Positions 1-6,560 of a DNA stretch of 7,214 nucleotides are shown here, piece by piece. Made by a program: the position numbers and the translations under genes. Positions within the stretch are counted from its first letter, which is position 1. Each line of letters opens with the position of its first letter. The notes under the pieces were generated by a model. The model was not told the origin of the DNA. It saw only the letters and a list, made by a program, of their open reading frames with translations, and did no database searches. Source of the stretch: an uncultured Geobacteraceae bacterium (GTDB taxonomy: Bacteria; Desulfobacterota; Desulfuromonadia; Geobacterales; Pseudopelobacteraceae); NCBI GenBank assembly GCA_903879825.1, contig CAIRND010000613.1, positions 1 through 7,214 of the forward strand. The letters are read 5' to 3'.

Positions 1-651
1 ACGGGAGTTATTTATCCGGCGGAGAGCTTGAAAAGGCTTGGGGATATTTTAAAAACGATACACGATCGTACCGGTCACCTGATCTACGTAATTTCAGATG
101 AACCGTATGCCCGCCTCTCTTTTGACGGTCAACATGTTCCGAATATCTTCCCACTGGTGGAAAGCTCCATTATCGTCACGTCACACAGTAAAGATCTGGC
201 TCTGCCGGGTGAACGGATCGGTTATCTGGCTGCCAATCCCCGCATGGCAACCGCTGGCCAGTTTATGGAAGGTGCCATTTTTAGCAACAGGGTACTCGGC
301 TTTGTCAATGCGCCGGCGCTGATGCAACGATTGGTGGCCAATCTGCAGGATGAATCGGTTGATATCACTGAGTATCAGGCGAAACGTGATCTACTGGTAC
401 GTGAGTTACGCGGAATGGGATTCGAACTGGTCAAGCCGGACGGTGCCTTCTATCTCTTTCCGAAATCTCCGTTGGCTGATGATGTGGAGTTTGTCAAGAT
501 GGCACAGAGGCATCATATCCTGCTGGTGCCAGGGGCAGGCTTCGGCGCCCCCGGCTTTTTCAGAATTGCCTATTGTTTTGATATCGGAATGATTGAACGA
601 AGCATACCTGCGTGGCGGGCGCTTGCCAAAGAGGCCGGTTTGAATGGGTAG
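1..651 (+). CDS. PLP-dependent class I/II aminotransferase, C-terminal part (5' end outside window)
   Basis: The reading frame is open from base 1 to a TAG stop at 649-651, so about 216 residues are visible and the N-terminal part lies upstream. A TTG codon at 28 is internal and not the start, because the preceding residues TGVIYPAES match the NPTG-V-Y segment of aspartate aminotransferase-like enzymes. Further landmarks are DEPYARL (Asp codon 97-99, Tyr 106-108, which contact the PLP ring), SHSKDLALPGERIGY with the Schiff-base lysine at 190-192 and the phosphate-binding arginine at 214-216, and GFFRIAY near the end. The arginine at 562-564 in that last motif normally binds the substrate alpha-carboxylate. 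All key residues in this half are intact. The enzyme is expected to be cytosolic and to transfer amino groups between an amino acid and a 2-oxoacid. The substrate cannot be read from this fragment, although the AspB-like subgroup is likely. It is the only protein gene on the + strand in the left half and ends in its own terminator. Confidence 0.93.
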   Translation, partial: TGVIYPAESLKRLGDILKTIHDRTGHLIYVISDEPYARLSFDGQHVPNIFPLVESSIIVTSHSKDLALPGERIGYLAANPRMATAGQFMEGAIFSNRVLGFVNAPALMQRLVANLQDESVDITEYQAKRDLLVRELRGMGFELVKPDGAFYLFPKSPLADDVEFVKMAQRHHILLVPGAGFGAPGFFRIAYCFDIGMIERSIPAWRALAKEAGLNG

Positions 652-658
652 ATGAATC

Positions 659-695
659 CGGAGGAGCTATTTTATCTGCTCCTCCGCTTTTTTTT
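659..695 (+). terminator. Rho-independent terminator of the aminotransferase gene
   Basis: A 9-bp perfect stem (659-667 paired with 678-686, core GGAGGAGC/GCTCCTCC) closes a 10-nt loop. It is followed by C and eight T residues (688-695). It starts 7 nt after the aminotransferase stop. On the - strand no T-run follows the stem, so it is directional. The stem and T-run lie within the last ten codons of the convergent DUF2721 gene. Confidence 0.9.
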
Positions 696-1185
696 CAAGA
701 AACTCGATGAAATCAATCGAGCGATGGACAAAACGGAGATTGAAGCGGCTTTCGTACAATAACGCTGCAGATGCTACAAAGAGAAAAAGTCCGCCGCACA
801 GGGCAATTAAGGTCGGAATCCAGGCCTGAGTGTCGCTGCCGTAGGCCACATTAACGGCTATGGCAAGACTTGATGCTACAAAGAGCAGCGTAGCGGAATA
901 AAGGGATACCATCGCTTTCTGAATCAGTATTGCCCGCCGTCTCTGAAGTACAATCTGGTCCCGCAGGTGTTTCAGACGCTCTTCCGGGTGTGAAATCTTC
1001 CCCGTAATAATAGCCTCAACTTCCCCCTTCATGACATTCACCCGATCAAATATTCTCCCCAGGCGGGCAGACGTTGAAAATATCAGCGTTCCACACGCCG
1101 AGATCAGAACCGCCGGGGTAATCATTGAGGTCAGAATACGTGAACTGGTGAGCGCTTCTAAAAGCTCTTTTTCGTGAATAGCCAT
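667..1185 (-). CDS. DUF2721 family integral membrane protein
   Basis: This 172-residue protein has three predicted membrane helices at about residues 18-38, 90-114 and 121-144. A basic/acidic cytoplasmic-looking segment (41-89) lies between the first two, and a charged tail ends in EKKAEEQIK. The N-terminal helix region, with ITPAVLISACGTLIFSTSARLGRI, followed by a charged helix and two more hydrophobic segments, matches the DUF2721 family (Pfam PF11026, by recall). Members are usually 130-170 residues and have no established function. The ATG at 1183-1185 is preceded by GGAG nine nt upstream, a plausible ribosome binding site. The gene lies downstream of the M3 peptidase on the same strand, 202 bp away, with a repeat element in between, so co-transcription is possible but not indicated. 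Its 3' end is convergent with the aminotransferase and carries that gene's terminator. Confidence 0.85.
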   Translation of the reverse strand: MAIHEKELLEALTSSRILTSMITPAVLISACGTLIFSTSARLGRIFDRVNVMKGEVEAIITGKISHPEERLKHLRDQIVLQRRRAILIQKAMVSLYSATLLFVASSLAIAVNVAYGSDTQAWIPTLIALCGGLFLFVASAALLYESRFNLRFVHRSIDFIEFLEKKAEEQIK

Positions 1186-1237
1186 TACCTTCGTCTCCGC
1201 AGTACCGTTTTAAAAAATAAACCTGGAAAAGCAGTTA

Positions 1238-1366
1238 GCCACAAAAAAGCACAAAAAGCACAAAGTAAATACTTGGGGTTATACGATATTAACCAATAAC
1301 CGAAAGGGTGCATGAGTAATTCACTATAACAGCCTATTTTTTGTGACTTTTGCGCCTTTTTGTGGC
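1238..1366. repeat. 129-bp imperfect inverted-repeat element (CCACAAAAA type) in intergenic DNA
   Basis: The arms 1238-1265 (beginning GCCACAAAAAAGCAC) and 1339-1366 (reverse complement beginning GCCACAAAAAGGCGC) match at 23 of 28 positions without gaps. Inside the element is a smaller inverted repeat, GGTTAT at 1277-1282 and ATAACC at 1296-1301. It lies wholly between the pepF stop and the DUF2721 start. There is no transposase and no obvious target-site duplication. Similar CCACAAA-rich repeats are common in intergenic DNA of deltaproteobacterial genomes (general recollection). It could be a MITE-like or REP-like element, or an mRNA hairpin at the 3' end of the pepF transcript. Confidence 0.6.
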
Positions 1367-1387
1367 AATGGACTGCCGTTTTGATAA

Positions 1388-3157
1388 TCAGGCAACCAGC
1401 TTCAGCTCTTCAATCAGTCCCGCCAGCACGTCATATCCCTTTTGCCAGAAGCCGCTGTCCGTGATGTCAATACCGGCAAGGCGGGCGGTATCAGCAGGAG
1501 AAAGCGCACCTCCTGATTCCAGCAATGCGTGATAACCCGGCTTGAATGAATCACCCTCTTCGCGATATTTTTGAAAGAGTGCCAGCACCAGCAGTTCGGC
1601 AAACGTATAGGAATAACAATAAAATCGGCTGTGGATGAAGTGGCTGATATAACTCCACCCCCAGCGATACGCGGGAATCATCTCGACTGAATCACCATAT
1701 AACTTACCGTTTTCCTCCAGCCAAATCTCCGCTATCCGGTCATTCGAGAGCAGTCCACCCGAGCGTTCATTGTGGAGGCGAAGTTCAAAACGTGTCAATA
1801 CCGTTTGGCGGAACGTCGTAGCGATAATATCCTCGATTTTGGCGCAGAGCAACGATCGGCGTACGATCGGATCACGTTCATTATCAAGCAGTTTCCGGGT
1901 CAGCAGCATTTCACCAAAAACCGAAGCTGTCTCGGCCAGAGGGAGCGGAGCATGATAATTGAGCAGACTCTGTTTTTGTGAAATCACAAAGTGCAGACCA
2001 TGTCCCGCTTCATGGGCGATGGTGGCCAGGTCACGCAGGGTGCCGGTAAAGTTAAGGAGCAGAAACGGCGGCAGGTCTGGTGAAATTCCCATGGCGAAGG
2101 CGCCCCCGGATTTTCCGGTGCGTGGCAGCACATCCACACGTCGCTCGGTAAAAAAAGCATCGACAATATGGCCAAACTCCGGGTCGTATTCCCCGTATGA
2201 ATCGACCACCACATCTCTGGCTTCCTTAAAGGTATATGTCCGTTCAGTTTCGGCAACAGGGGCGTAGATATCGCAATTTCTCAGAATATCAATTTTAAGC
2301 ATTCCTGCTTTAATCCGGAAATATTCTTGGGCTAGTCCATAGTTGGCTTCGGTAACACACATAAGATGTTCAACGGCTTCATCAGGAATCTCATTGCCGA
2401 TATTGGTAGGTTGGATCGGTGTCTGATACTGTCGCAATTCCATCTCCTGACCATGATCAAGAGCCATATTATTGAAGACTGAATTGTACACAATTCCATG
2501 TTCACCATGACGTTCCAGGAAAACAGTCATAGCCCGGAAGCGGACATCAGCTGACGTGTGATGCAGGAGTGAGAGTAATTCTTCACCGGTAAAAGTCCGC
2601 TGCTCGCCATCCAACTCCATCTGGTAACTGAATGAAGCGGAAAGTTCATCAAATAGCTTGGTAAAGGCACGTACTCCGGTCAGATCCTTGCGGGTCAGGA
2701 GCCGCTCTTCATTTTCTTTAAGAGTATGAGGGCGGAATTTGCGGATTCCTTCCATGAAATGCAGATAGTCAGCCGCTTCAGGAAGTGTGCGGAACGATTC
2801 AAATCGTTCCGGCGATAGCTCCATCAGTTCCAGATCAAAGAACAGTAACTGTTGGGAGAGCCGACTCCCCAATTCGGAACAACGCTGGGAAAGAGCCCGG
2901 AATGTCTCGTTTCCCGAGTCATCAGCGAACAGTAAATGTGCATAGCAAAACGGCTTTGCCATTCGGTTCTGAAGCGCCTCGTACTCTTTAATCGCGGAGA
3001 GAAGAGTCGGATTGTCCAGATCGGACAGTTTTTCAAAATATGTATCCCGAAAATCTGCGGCCAGTTGTTCAAACGAGCTAAGATCTGCTTCCAGTTCCGG
3101 TGAATCGGGGGCAGGGTAGAGTAGGGCGGTATTCCAGGTTAGATCGGTGTGCGGCAT
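1388..3157 (-). CDS. pepF: M3 family oligoendopeptidase F (zinc metallopeptidase)
   Basis: This complete 589-residue protein is a thimet-oligopeptidase-like cytosolic enzyme that cleaves short peptides left by other proteases. The zinc motif is HEAGHGLH: H382 and H386 are metal ligands and E383 is the catalytic base. The third ligand is probably E409 in LAETASVFGE, 23 residues after H386. Upstream of the site is GGAFAMG (351-357) and a hydrophobic strand LLLNFTGT, as in PepF proteins. The C-terminal RFYCYSYTFAELL (511-523) is the tyrosine-rich substrate-binding segment. Length is normal for the M3B/PepF branch (about 560-610). There is no signal peptide. The ATG at 3155-3157 has a modest GGGAG site about 8 nt upstream, and the stop is TGA at 1388-1390. 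The gene diverges from tRNA-Ala; its likely promoter is listed separately. No frameshift or missing catalytic residue is seen. Confidence 0.95.
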   Translation of the reverse strand: MPHTDLTWNTALLYPAPDSPELEADLSSFEQLAADFRDTYFEKLSDLDNPTLLSAIKEYEALQNRMAKPFCYAHLLFADDSGNETFRALSQRCSELGSRLSQQLLFFDLELMELSPERFESFRTLPEAADYLHFMEGIRKFRPHTLKENEERLLTRKDLTGVRAFTKLFDELSASFSYQMELDGEQRTFTGEELLSLLHHTSADVRFRAMTVFLERHGEHGIVYNSVFNNMALDHGQEMELRQYQTPIQPTNIGNEIPDEAVEHLMCVTEANYGLAQEYFRIKAGMLKIDILRNCDIYAPVAETERTYTFKEARDVVVDSYGEYDPEFGHIVDAFFTERRVDVLPRTGKSGGAFAMGISPDLPPFLLLNFTGTLRDLATIAHEAGHGLHFVISQKQSLLNYHAPLPLAETASVFGEMLLTRKLLDNERDPIVRRSLLCAKIEDIIATTFRQTVLTRFELRLHNERSGGLLSNDRIAEIWLEENGKLYGDSVEMIPAYRWGWSYISHFIHSRFYCYSYTFAELLVLALFQKYREEGDSFKPGYHALLESGGALSPADTARLAGIDITDSGFWQKGYDVLAGLIEELKLVA

Positions 3158-3241
3158 TGAGAGTCTCCCGATTATAAGTTTAAGATGAAATTTTGTTTGA
3201 ACATTACACTGGAAGCAGGGAAGGCGTCAAGACGAGGCTGG

Positions 3242-3270
3242 ATAATCTGATGCGAAAAAAAATGTGTCAA
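3242..3270 (-). promoter_or_regulatory. Candidate sigma-70-type promoter for pepF
   Basis: On the - strand, TTGACA (3270-3265, 6/6 consensus) is followed after exactly 17 nt by GATTAT (3247-3242, 4/6). Transcription would begin near 3235, giving a leader of about 78 nt to the ATG at 3157. A weaker alternative nearer the gene is TTGACG (3230-3225) with an 18-nt spacer and TAATGT (3206-3201). A TATAAT at about 3171-3176 is too near the ATG to be the usual -10. Confidence 0.5.
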
Positions 3271-3277
3271 AATAGTA

Positions 3278-3306
3278 TTGACATGTCCGGTTTAGTTTGT
3301 TAAAAA
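3278..3306 (+). promoter_or_regulatory. Sigma-70-type promoter for tRNA-Ala
   Basis: TTGACA (3278-3283, 6/6) and TAAAAA (3301-3306, 4/6) are separated by 17 nt. Initiation near 3313 would leave about 10 nt of 5' leader before the tRNA at 3324. Spacing and position fit a stable-RNA promoter. It stands back to back with the pepF -35 hexamer, 7 nt away. Confidence 0.65.
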
Positions 3307-3323
3307 GTCCACTCACTTCCGTG

Positions 3324-3399
3324 GGGGGTGTAGCTCAGCTGGGAGAGCGCTTGGCTGGCAGCCAAGAGGTCATCGGTTCGATCCCGTTCACCTCCACCA
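3324..3399 (+). tRNA. tRNA-Ala (anticodon GGC), CCA encoded
   Basis: The 76-nt sequence folds into a complete cloverleaf. The acceptor is GGGGGTG/CACCTCC with the G3:U70 wobble that is the identity element for alanyl-tRNA synthetase. The D-stem is GCTC/GAGC. The anticodon stem is CTTGG/CCAAG with loop CTGGCAG and anticodon GGC at 3357-3359. The variable loop is AGGTC, the T-loop TTCGATC, the discriminator A, and CCA is encoded at 3397-3399. It reads GCC and GCU codons. The T-stem, ATCGG/CCGTT, has one non-Watson-Crick pair (U50/U64). It is a single tRNA transcription unit with its own promoter and terminator. Confidence 0.97.
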
Positions 3400-3409
3400 A
3401 CAAAATTAC

Positions 3410-3441
3410 AGGACTTAGGCGATTCGCTTAGGTCCTTTTTT
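3410..3441 (+). terminator. Rho-independent terminator of tRNA-Ala
   Basis: AGGACTTAGGCG and CGCTTAGGTCCT form a 12-bp stem that includes two G-U wobbles, around a short A-T-T loop. The stem runs into six T residues (3436-3441). It begins 10 nt after the CCA end. On the - strand the hairpin is followed only by GTAATTTTG, so it would be at best a weak terminator for the operon ending at 3588. Confidence 0.85.
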
Positions 3442-3587
3442 AGTTTTGCAGGAACAGTCTTATCCCACACACAAAGACTCGGATTGGGCCAAAATAAAGC
3501 ATTTCAGTTATCCGCGCTTACACTCGCCCTGCTTCAGTTCTTCCGCGATTACTCACTTCTTTGATGCCTACGCTTATATTCCGGTGG
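3442..3587. other. Unassigned spacer between tRNA-Ala terminator and convergent redox-protein gene
   Basis: This is a 146-bp stretch with no gene I can assign. Frame 1 from a TTG at 3484 to TGA at 3562-3564 gives a 26-residue peptide (GQNKAFQLSALTLALLQFF and so on). It looks more protein-like than random but has no ribosome binding site. I see no clear terminator for the - strand operon that ends at 3588. Confidence 0.5.
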
Positions 3588-5120
3588 TCAGGGAATTATG
3601 CCACACCTTCTTTTTGTCACCGTGGCTACAATCAACGAGATGAACAACGATGTTACCAAGACCATAAACGAAACTGTCATGCTGTTCAGAAGTGCGGGGT
3701 TAACGAGAAGAATTGCCCCGAGTCCGAACATCATGAAACCAGATACAAGTTTCAGGACTCTTCCCTGCCATTCGGACAATTGCCGTTTTCCGAGAGTGAC
3801 GGTGAAGCCGAGAACTATTATTAACAGCGGTATGACATAGATAATGTTGTAGAGGAGGAGATACAGGTAATAGCTTGTCGTTGAAAGATTATTCAGGGTA
3901 AGAATCCGTGTGAACACCATCGGGAATCCTGCTGTGCAGAGCAACTCATAAAAATTTGCCAGCACCGCCAGTACGGTGGCGGCAATTATAATAGATGCCA
4001 GCGAAGTCGTACGGAGCAACTTTCGCATCCGGTCATACAACTTCGGTTTTGCGCTGTCCGGAATTGTCAATGAAACTCCCTGTTTGAACAGAAAAAAGTC
4101 TTTGATATTGATAGCTGCAATGATCACCGACACACCGCCGGCGATGGTGGTAATGGCTGCAATATGACCCATAACCAGAAACAGGTTCAGCCAGGCGGCC
4201 ATGAACAGGAAGTAGATGAAGCCGGAAAAAAAGATGAATATTCCACCGATCAGCATCATTTTATGGCGCGATTGCGCGTGGACAAGCAAGCCAAGTAGGG
4301 TGAGAAGTACAAAAAAAGCGCAGGGGTTGAAGCTGTCCATTCCGGCGATGACCAGAGTCAGTACTGGCAGTGAGGAGTGTTGGGTGTCAAGTGGGCCAAC
4401 GAGCGGAATTGAAACAGTGATGTCGGCTTTACTCTCTTCGATCATGGCTGTTGATGACTGCGGAAATGGCAGGGCTGGGATGGTCTGTTCAATACGTCTA
4501 TCTGTTGCCGACAGACGAGCCGGATCACCACATGGTGCTCTCCTACATTTTGTAATCGCCACTCCTATGCGGGTTTTGATCTGATCCGAAAAACCTGAAA
4601 ATAGCTGATCTCCAACAAAAGTAACCGGAACTCCGGATGATTTTATCCCGTATGTTCGGAGCATCGCATACATCAGTCCGGCATTTTCTCTATTGTACCA
4701 GACCTCATACTCCTTTATCTCAAGGAGTGGCTGCATCTGCTTCTGATTAACAAGGAAAAGCTTTGCTTCCTTGCAATGGGGACAGCCGTTTCCCCAGAAG
4801 AAATAGACGATGATTTTGTTATTCGGACTCTTGGGCAGGGCCGTTGTGTTACCAGTACCCGGTTTGCTGTCATTCCCCGTTAGCTGACTGAAGTGCTTTT
4901 GGAGCAGCAGCGGAAGTGATCCCTCCGGTACGGCTTCCGGGGTGACAGCATTCCACGGATCAGTGCAGACACCCAGTGATTCAGGCGTCTGCACAATACC
5001 AGGATCGCACGTTAGTGGAGGATCAACTGCGGCTGCCATAACAGTAAACAAAAAATAACTCACAATAATCAGCGAGCATAAAAGAACAGATGAGCATTTA
5101 ATCCAGGGTGGCTGCCACAT
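3588..5120 (-). CDS. Periplasmic thioredoxin-like domain fused to CcdA/DsbD-like membrane domain
   Basis: The protein has 510 residues. Residues 1-31 form a signal peptide or anchor (K8, then a long hydrophobic stretch to AAA). Residues 100-190 are a thioredoxin/glutaredoxin-like domain with FFWGNGCPHC (C113, C116) and a cis-proline motif GVP (P165). After a linker to about 250 come seven predicted helices, roughly 252-280, 288-312, 316-338, 372-396, 414-440, 452-474 and 480-502. Positive loops (281-288, 340-370, 444-457, 503-505) place the thioredoxin domain in the periplasm. C267 in helix 1 (FNPCAF) and C395 in helix 4 (LLCTAGFP) resemble the CcdA/DsbD-beta cysteine pair that passes electrons across the membrane. 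Extra periplasmic cysteines are C38, C52, C192 and C197. Function is inferred as transmembrane thiol-disulfide exchange, direction and partner unknown. The start overlaps degP by 23 nt and lacks a good Shine-Dalgarno sequence, suggesting translational coupling. It could alternatively be a DsbA-like oxidant. Confidence 0.82.
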   Translation of the reverse strand: MWQPPWIKCSSVLLCSLIIVSYFLFTVMAAAVDPPLTCDPGIVQTPESLGVCTDPWNAVTPEAVPEGSLPLLLQKHFSQLTGNDSKPGTGNTTALPKSPNNKIIVYFFWGNGCPHCKEAKLFLVNQKQMQPLLEIKEYEVWYNRENAGLMYAMLRTYGIKSSGVPVTFVGDQLFSGFSDQIKTRIGVAITKCRRAPCGDPARLSATDRRIEQTIPALPFPQSSTAMIEESKADITVSIPLVGPLDTQHSSLPVLTLVIAGMDSFNPCAFFVLLTLLGLLVHAQSRHKMMLIGGIFIFFSGFIYFLFMAAWLNLFLVMGHIAAITTIAGGVSVIIAAINIKDFFLFKQGVSLTIPDSAKPKLYDRMRKLLRTTSLASIIIAATVLAVLANFYELLCTAGFPMVFTRILTLNNLSTTSYYLYLLLYNIIYVIPLLIIVLGFTVTLGKRQLSEWQGRVLKLVSGFMMFGLGAILLVNPALLNSMTVSFMVLVTSLFISLIVATVTKRRCGIIP

Positions 5121-6498
5121 AAAGTGAACTATCGCCCCGCTTGAGAAGAAGCCGGATGACTTTTCCTTTGGTATGAGTTGTTATTGCTTCCTCATAATCC
5201 TTTAGCGTTATTATTTTTCTTCCGTCAATTTCCTTGATTATATCACCCTCGGCGATACCCGCCTCTTGTGCCACTCCGTCAGGTTTTAGTTCGGTTACGA
5301 TGACCCCGGTTGCTTCTTTGATGCGAAAACGGTCAGCCATTTCCTTGTTCAACTCCATGACGGTCAAGCCCCAATTGTCATGGACTGATTCTCCCGGCTC
5401 ATCATTCCCACCACTTTCGTTCAAACGGTCGATAACTACATGTACACTCTCTTCCTTGCCGATACGCATTATTTTTATGGTAACTTTTTTTCCAACGGAG
5501 GTCGCCGCCACAAAACGGGAGAGATCATTCATTTCCTGGATCTTCTTGCCATCAAACTCCACAATTATATCGCCAGCCTTCAACCCTCCTTTCTCGGCAG
5601 GGCTCTCCGGTATGATTCCGCTGACAAGAGCTCCATTTTCGTTATTCAATCCAAAGGATTTTGCCAGATCAACGGTAACTGACTGGATCATAACCCCCAG
5701 TCTGCCGCGGGTGACTTTTCCTTTTTCCAAGAGTTGCGGGATGATGGATTTGGCCATGTTGACTGGAATTGCAAAACCGATTCCCTGACCACCAGCGACA
5801 ATAGCCGTATTAATGCCGATAACTTCTCCCTGAATATTAAACAGTGGTCCACCTGAATTGCCCGGGTTGATGGAGGCGTCAGTCTGAATATAATCATCGT
5901 AGGGTCCGCTGCCGATCACTCTCCCCTTGGCACTGACAATACCGGCGGTTACTGTTTCGGCTAAACCAAACGGATTGCCAATGGCCATAACCCATTCACC
6001 AACCTGAATGGTATCACTGTTGCCCAATTTAGCAGTCGGAAGGTCCTCATTGGCGTTAATCTTTAGTAGCGCCAGATCCAGACGTGCATCAACTCCCTTT
6101 ATCTTCGCCTTGAATTCGCGATTGTCAGCCAGCTTTACCTTTATTTCATCGGCACCGGCTACTACATGATTATTGGTAAGGATGTAGCCGCCCTCAATGA
6201 TGAAACCAGAACCAAGACTCCGCTGCTTGTAGGCACGCGAGTGCTTGTCGCCAAGAAAATTATCAAAAAAGTCCTCGAACGGATCGCTGCTGAAGGGAGT
6301 GCCAAAAGGCCGTTGAAATTGTCGACGCGGTTTCACTGTCTTGGCCGTGCTGATGTTGACCACCGTTGGTTTAAGTCTCTTTGACAACGTCACAAAGTCA
6401 GGTGCTGCCCCATTTGCCCAAGTCGTGACGGGGAGAGCAAAGGTTACCCATATTAAGCACTGCAGCGCCGTTATTACGCACACAGTCATTTTTTTCAT
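5098..6498 (-). CDS. degP: DegP/HtrA (Do) family periplasmic serine protease, two PDZ domains
   Basis: This 466-residue protein degrades or refolds misfolded periplasmic proteins. The signal peptide is at residues 1-28 (MKKM, hydrophobic core, TTWA then NG). The trypsin-like domain (about 32-260) has an intact triad: H111 in TNNHVVAG, D141 in ARLDLALL and S215 in NPGNSGGP. PDZ1 spans about 264-357 (binding loop RLGV) and PDZ2 about 375-464 (WGLTV). This is the full Do architecture at the usual length of 450-500. The open frame extends to an ATG at 6585, but I chose 6498. It has AAGGAGG at the right distance and begins directly with a signal peptide, whereas the upstream 29 codons are unlike one and cross a likely promoter. 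It is the first gene of an operon with the overlapping redox-membrane gene and diverges from hsp20. Whether it is functionally DegP, DegQ or MucD cannot be told. Confidence 0.96.
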   Translation of the reverse strand: MKKMTVCVITALQCLIWVTFALPVTTWANGAAPDFVTLSKRLKPTVVNISTAKTVKPRRQFQRPFGTPFSSDPFEDFFDNFLGDKHSRAYKQRSLGSGFIIEGGYILTNNHVVAGADEIKVKLADNREFKAKIKGVDARLDLALLKINANEDLPTAKLGNSDTIQVGEWVMAIGNPFGLAETVTAGIVSAKGRVIGSGPYDDYIQTDASINPGNSGGPLFNIQGEVIGINTAIVAGGQGIGFAIPVNMAKSIIPQLLEKGKVTRGRLGVMIQSVTVDLAKSFGLNNENGALVSGIIPESPAEKGGLKAGDIIVEFDGKKIQEMNDLSRFVAATSVGKKVTIKIMRIGKEESVHVVIDRLNESGGNDEPGESVHDNWGLTVMELNKEMADRFRIKEATGVIVTELKPDGVAQEAGIAEGDIIKEIDGRKIITLKDYEEAITTHTKGKVIRLLLKRGDSSLYVAATLD

Positions 6499-6504
6499 GA
6501 TTAG

Positions 6505-6511
6505 CCTCCTT
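6505..6511 (-). promoter_or_regulatory. Ribosome binding site that decides the degP start
   Basis: AAGGAGG on the - strand lies 6 nt upstream of the ATG at 6496-6498. It is a near-perfect Shine-Dalgarno sequence and supports 6498 rather than the 29-codon-longer start at 6585. Confidence 0.9.
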
Positions 6512-6545
6512 CTTTTGTGGTTTTTACAACTACCCTGCGCACAAA

Positions 6546-6560
6546 GCATATGACATGCCA
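6546..6560 (-). promoter_or_regulatory. Candidate sigma-54 (-24/-12) promoter for degP
   Basis: The - strand reads TGGCATGTCATATGC. It fits TGGCAC-N5-TTGC at 8 of 10 defined positions and keeps the invariant GG-N10-GC. The -12 element is 47 nt from the degP ATG, so the transcript would start near 6534. It lies inside the rejected long 5' extension of the degP frame, which agrees with the shorter start. Confidence 0.5.

Noticed and set aside
28..651. TTG at 28 as the start of the aminotransferase
   Set aside because: The frame is open to base 1 and the residues before it match the conserved TG-V-Y segment, so the gene is cut by the window edge.
3171..3176. Perfect TATAAT on the - strand just upstream of pepF
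   Set aside because: It is only 13 nt from the ATG, which would leave a leader too short for the ribosome binding site, and no good -35 lies 16-18 nt upstream.
3324..3399. tRNA-Ala as a phage or island attachment site
   Set aside because: No direct repeat of the tRNA 3' end was seen elsewhere in the window, and no integrase is present.
5234..5788. 184-residue + strand open frame inside degP
   Set aside because: It is antisense to the PDZ domains of DegP. Its serine/proline-rich composition is typical of a shadow frame.
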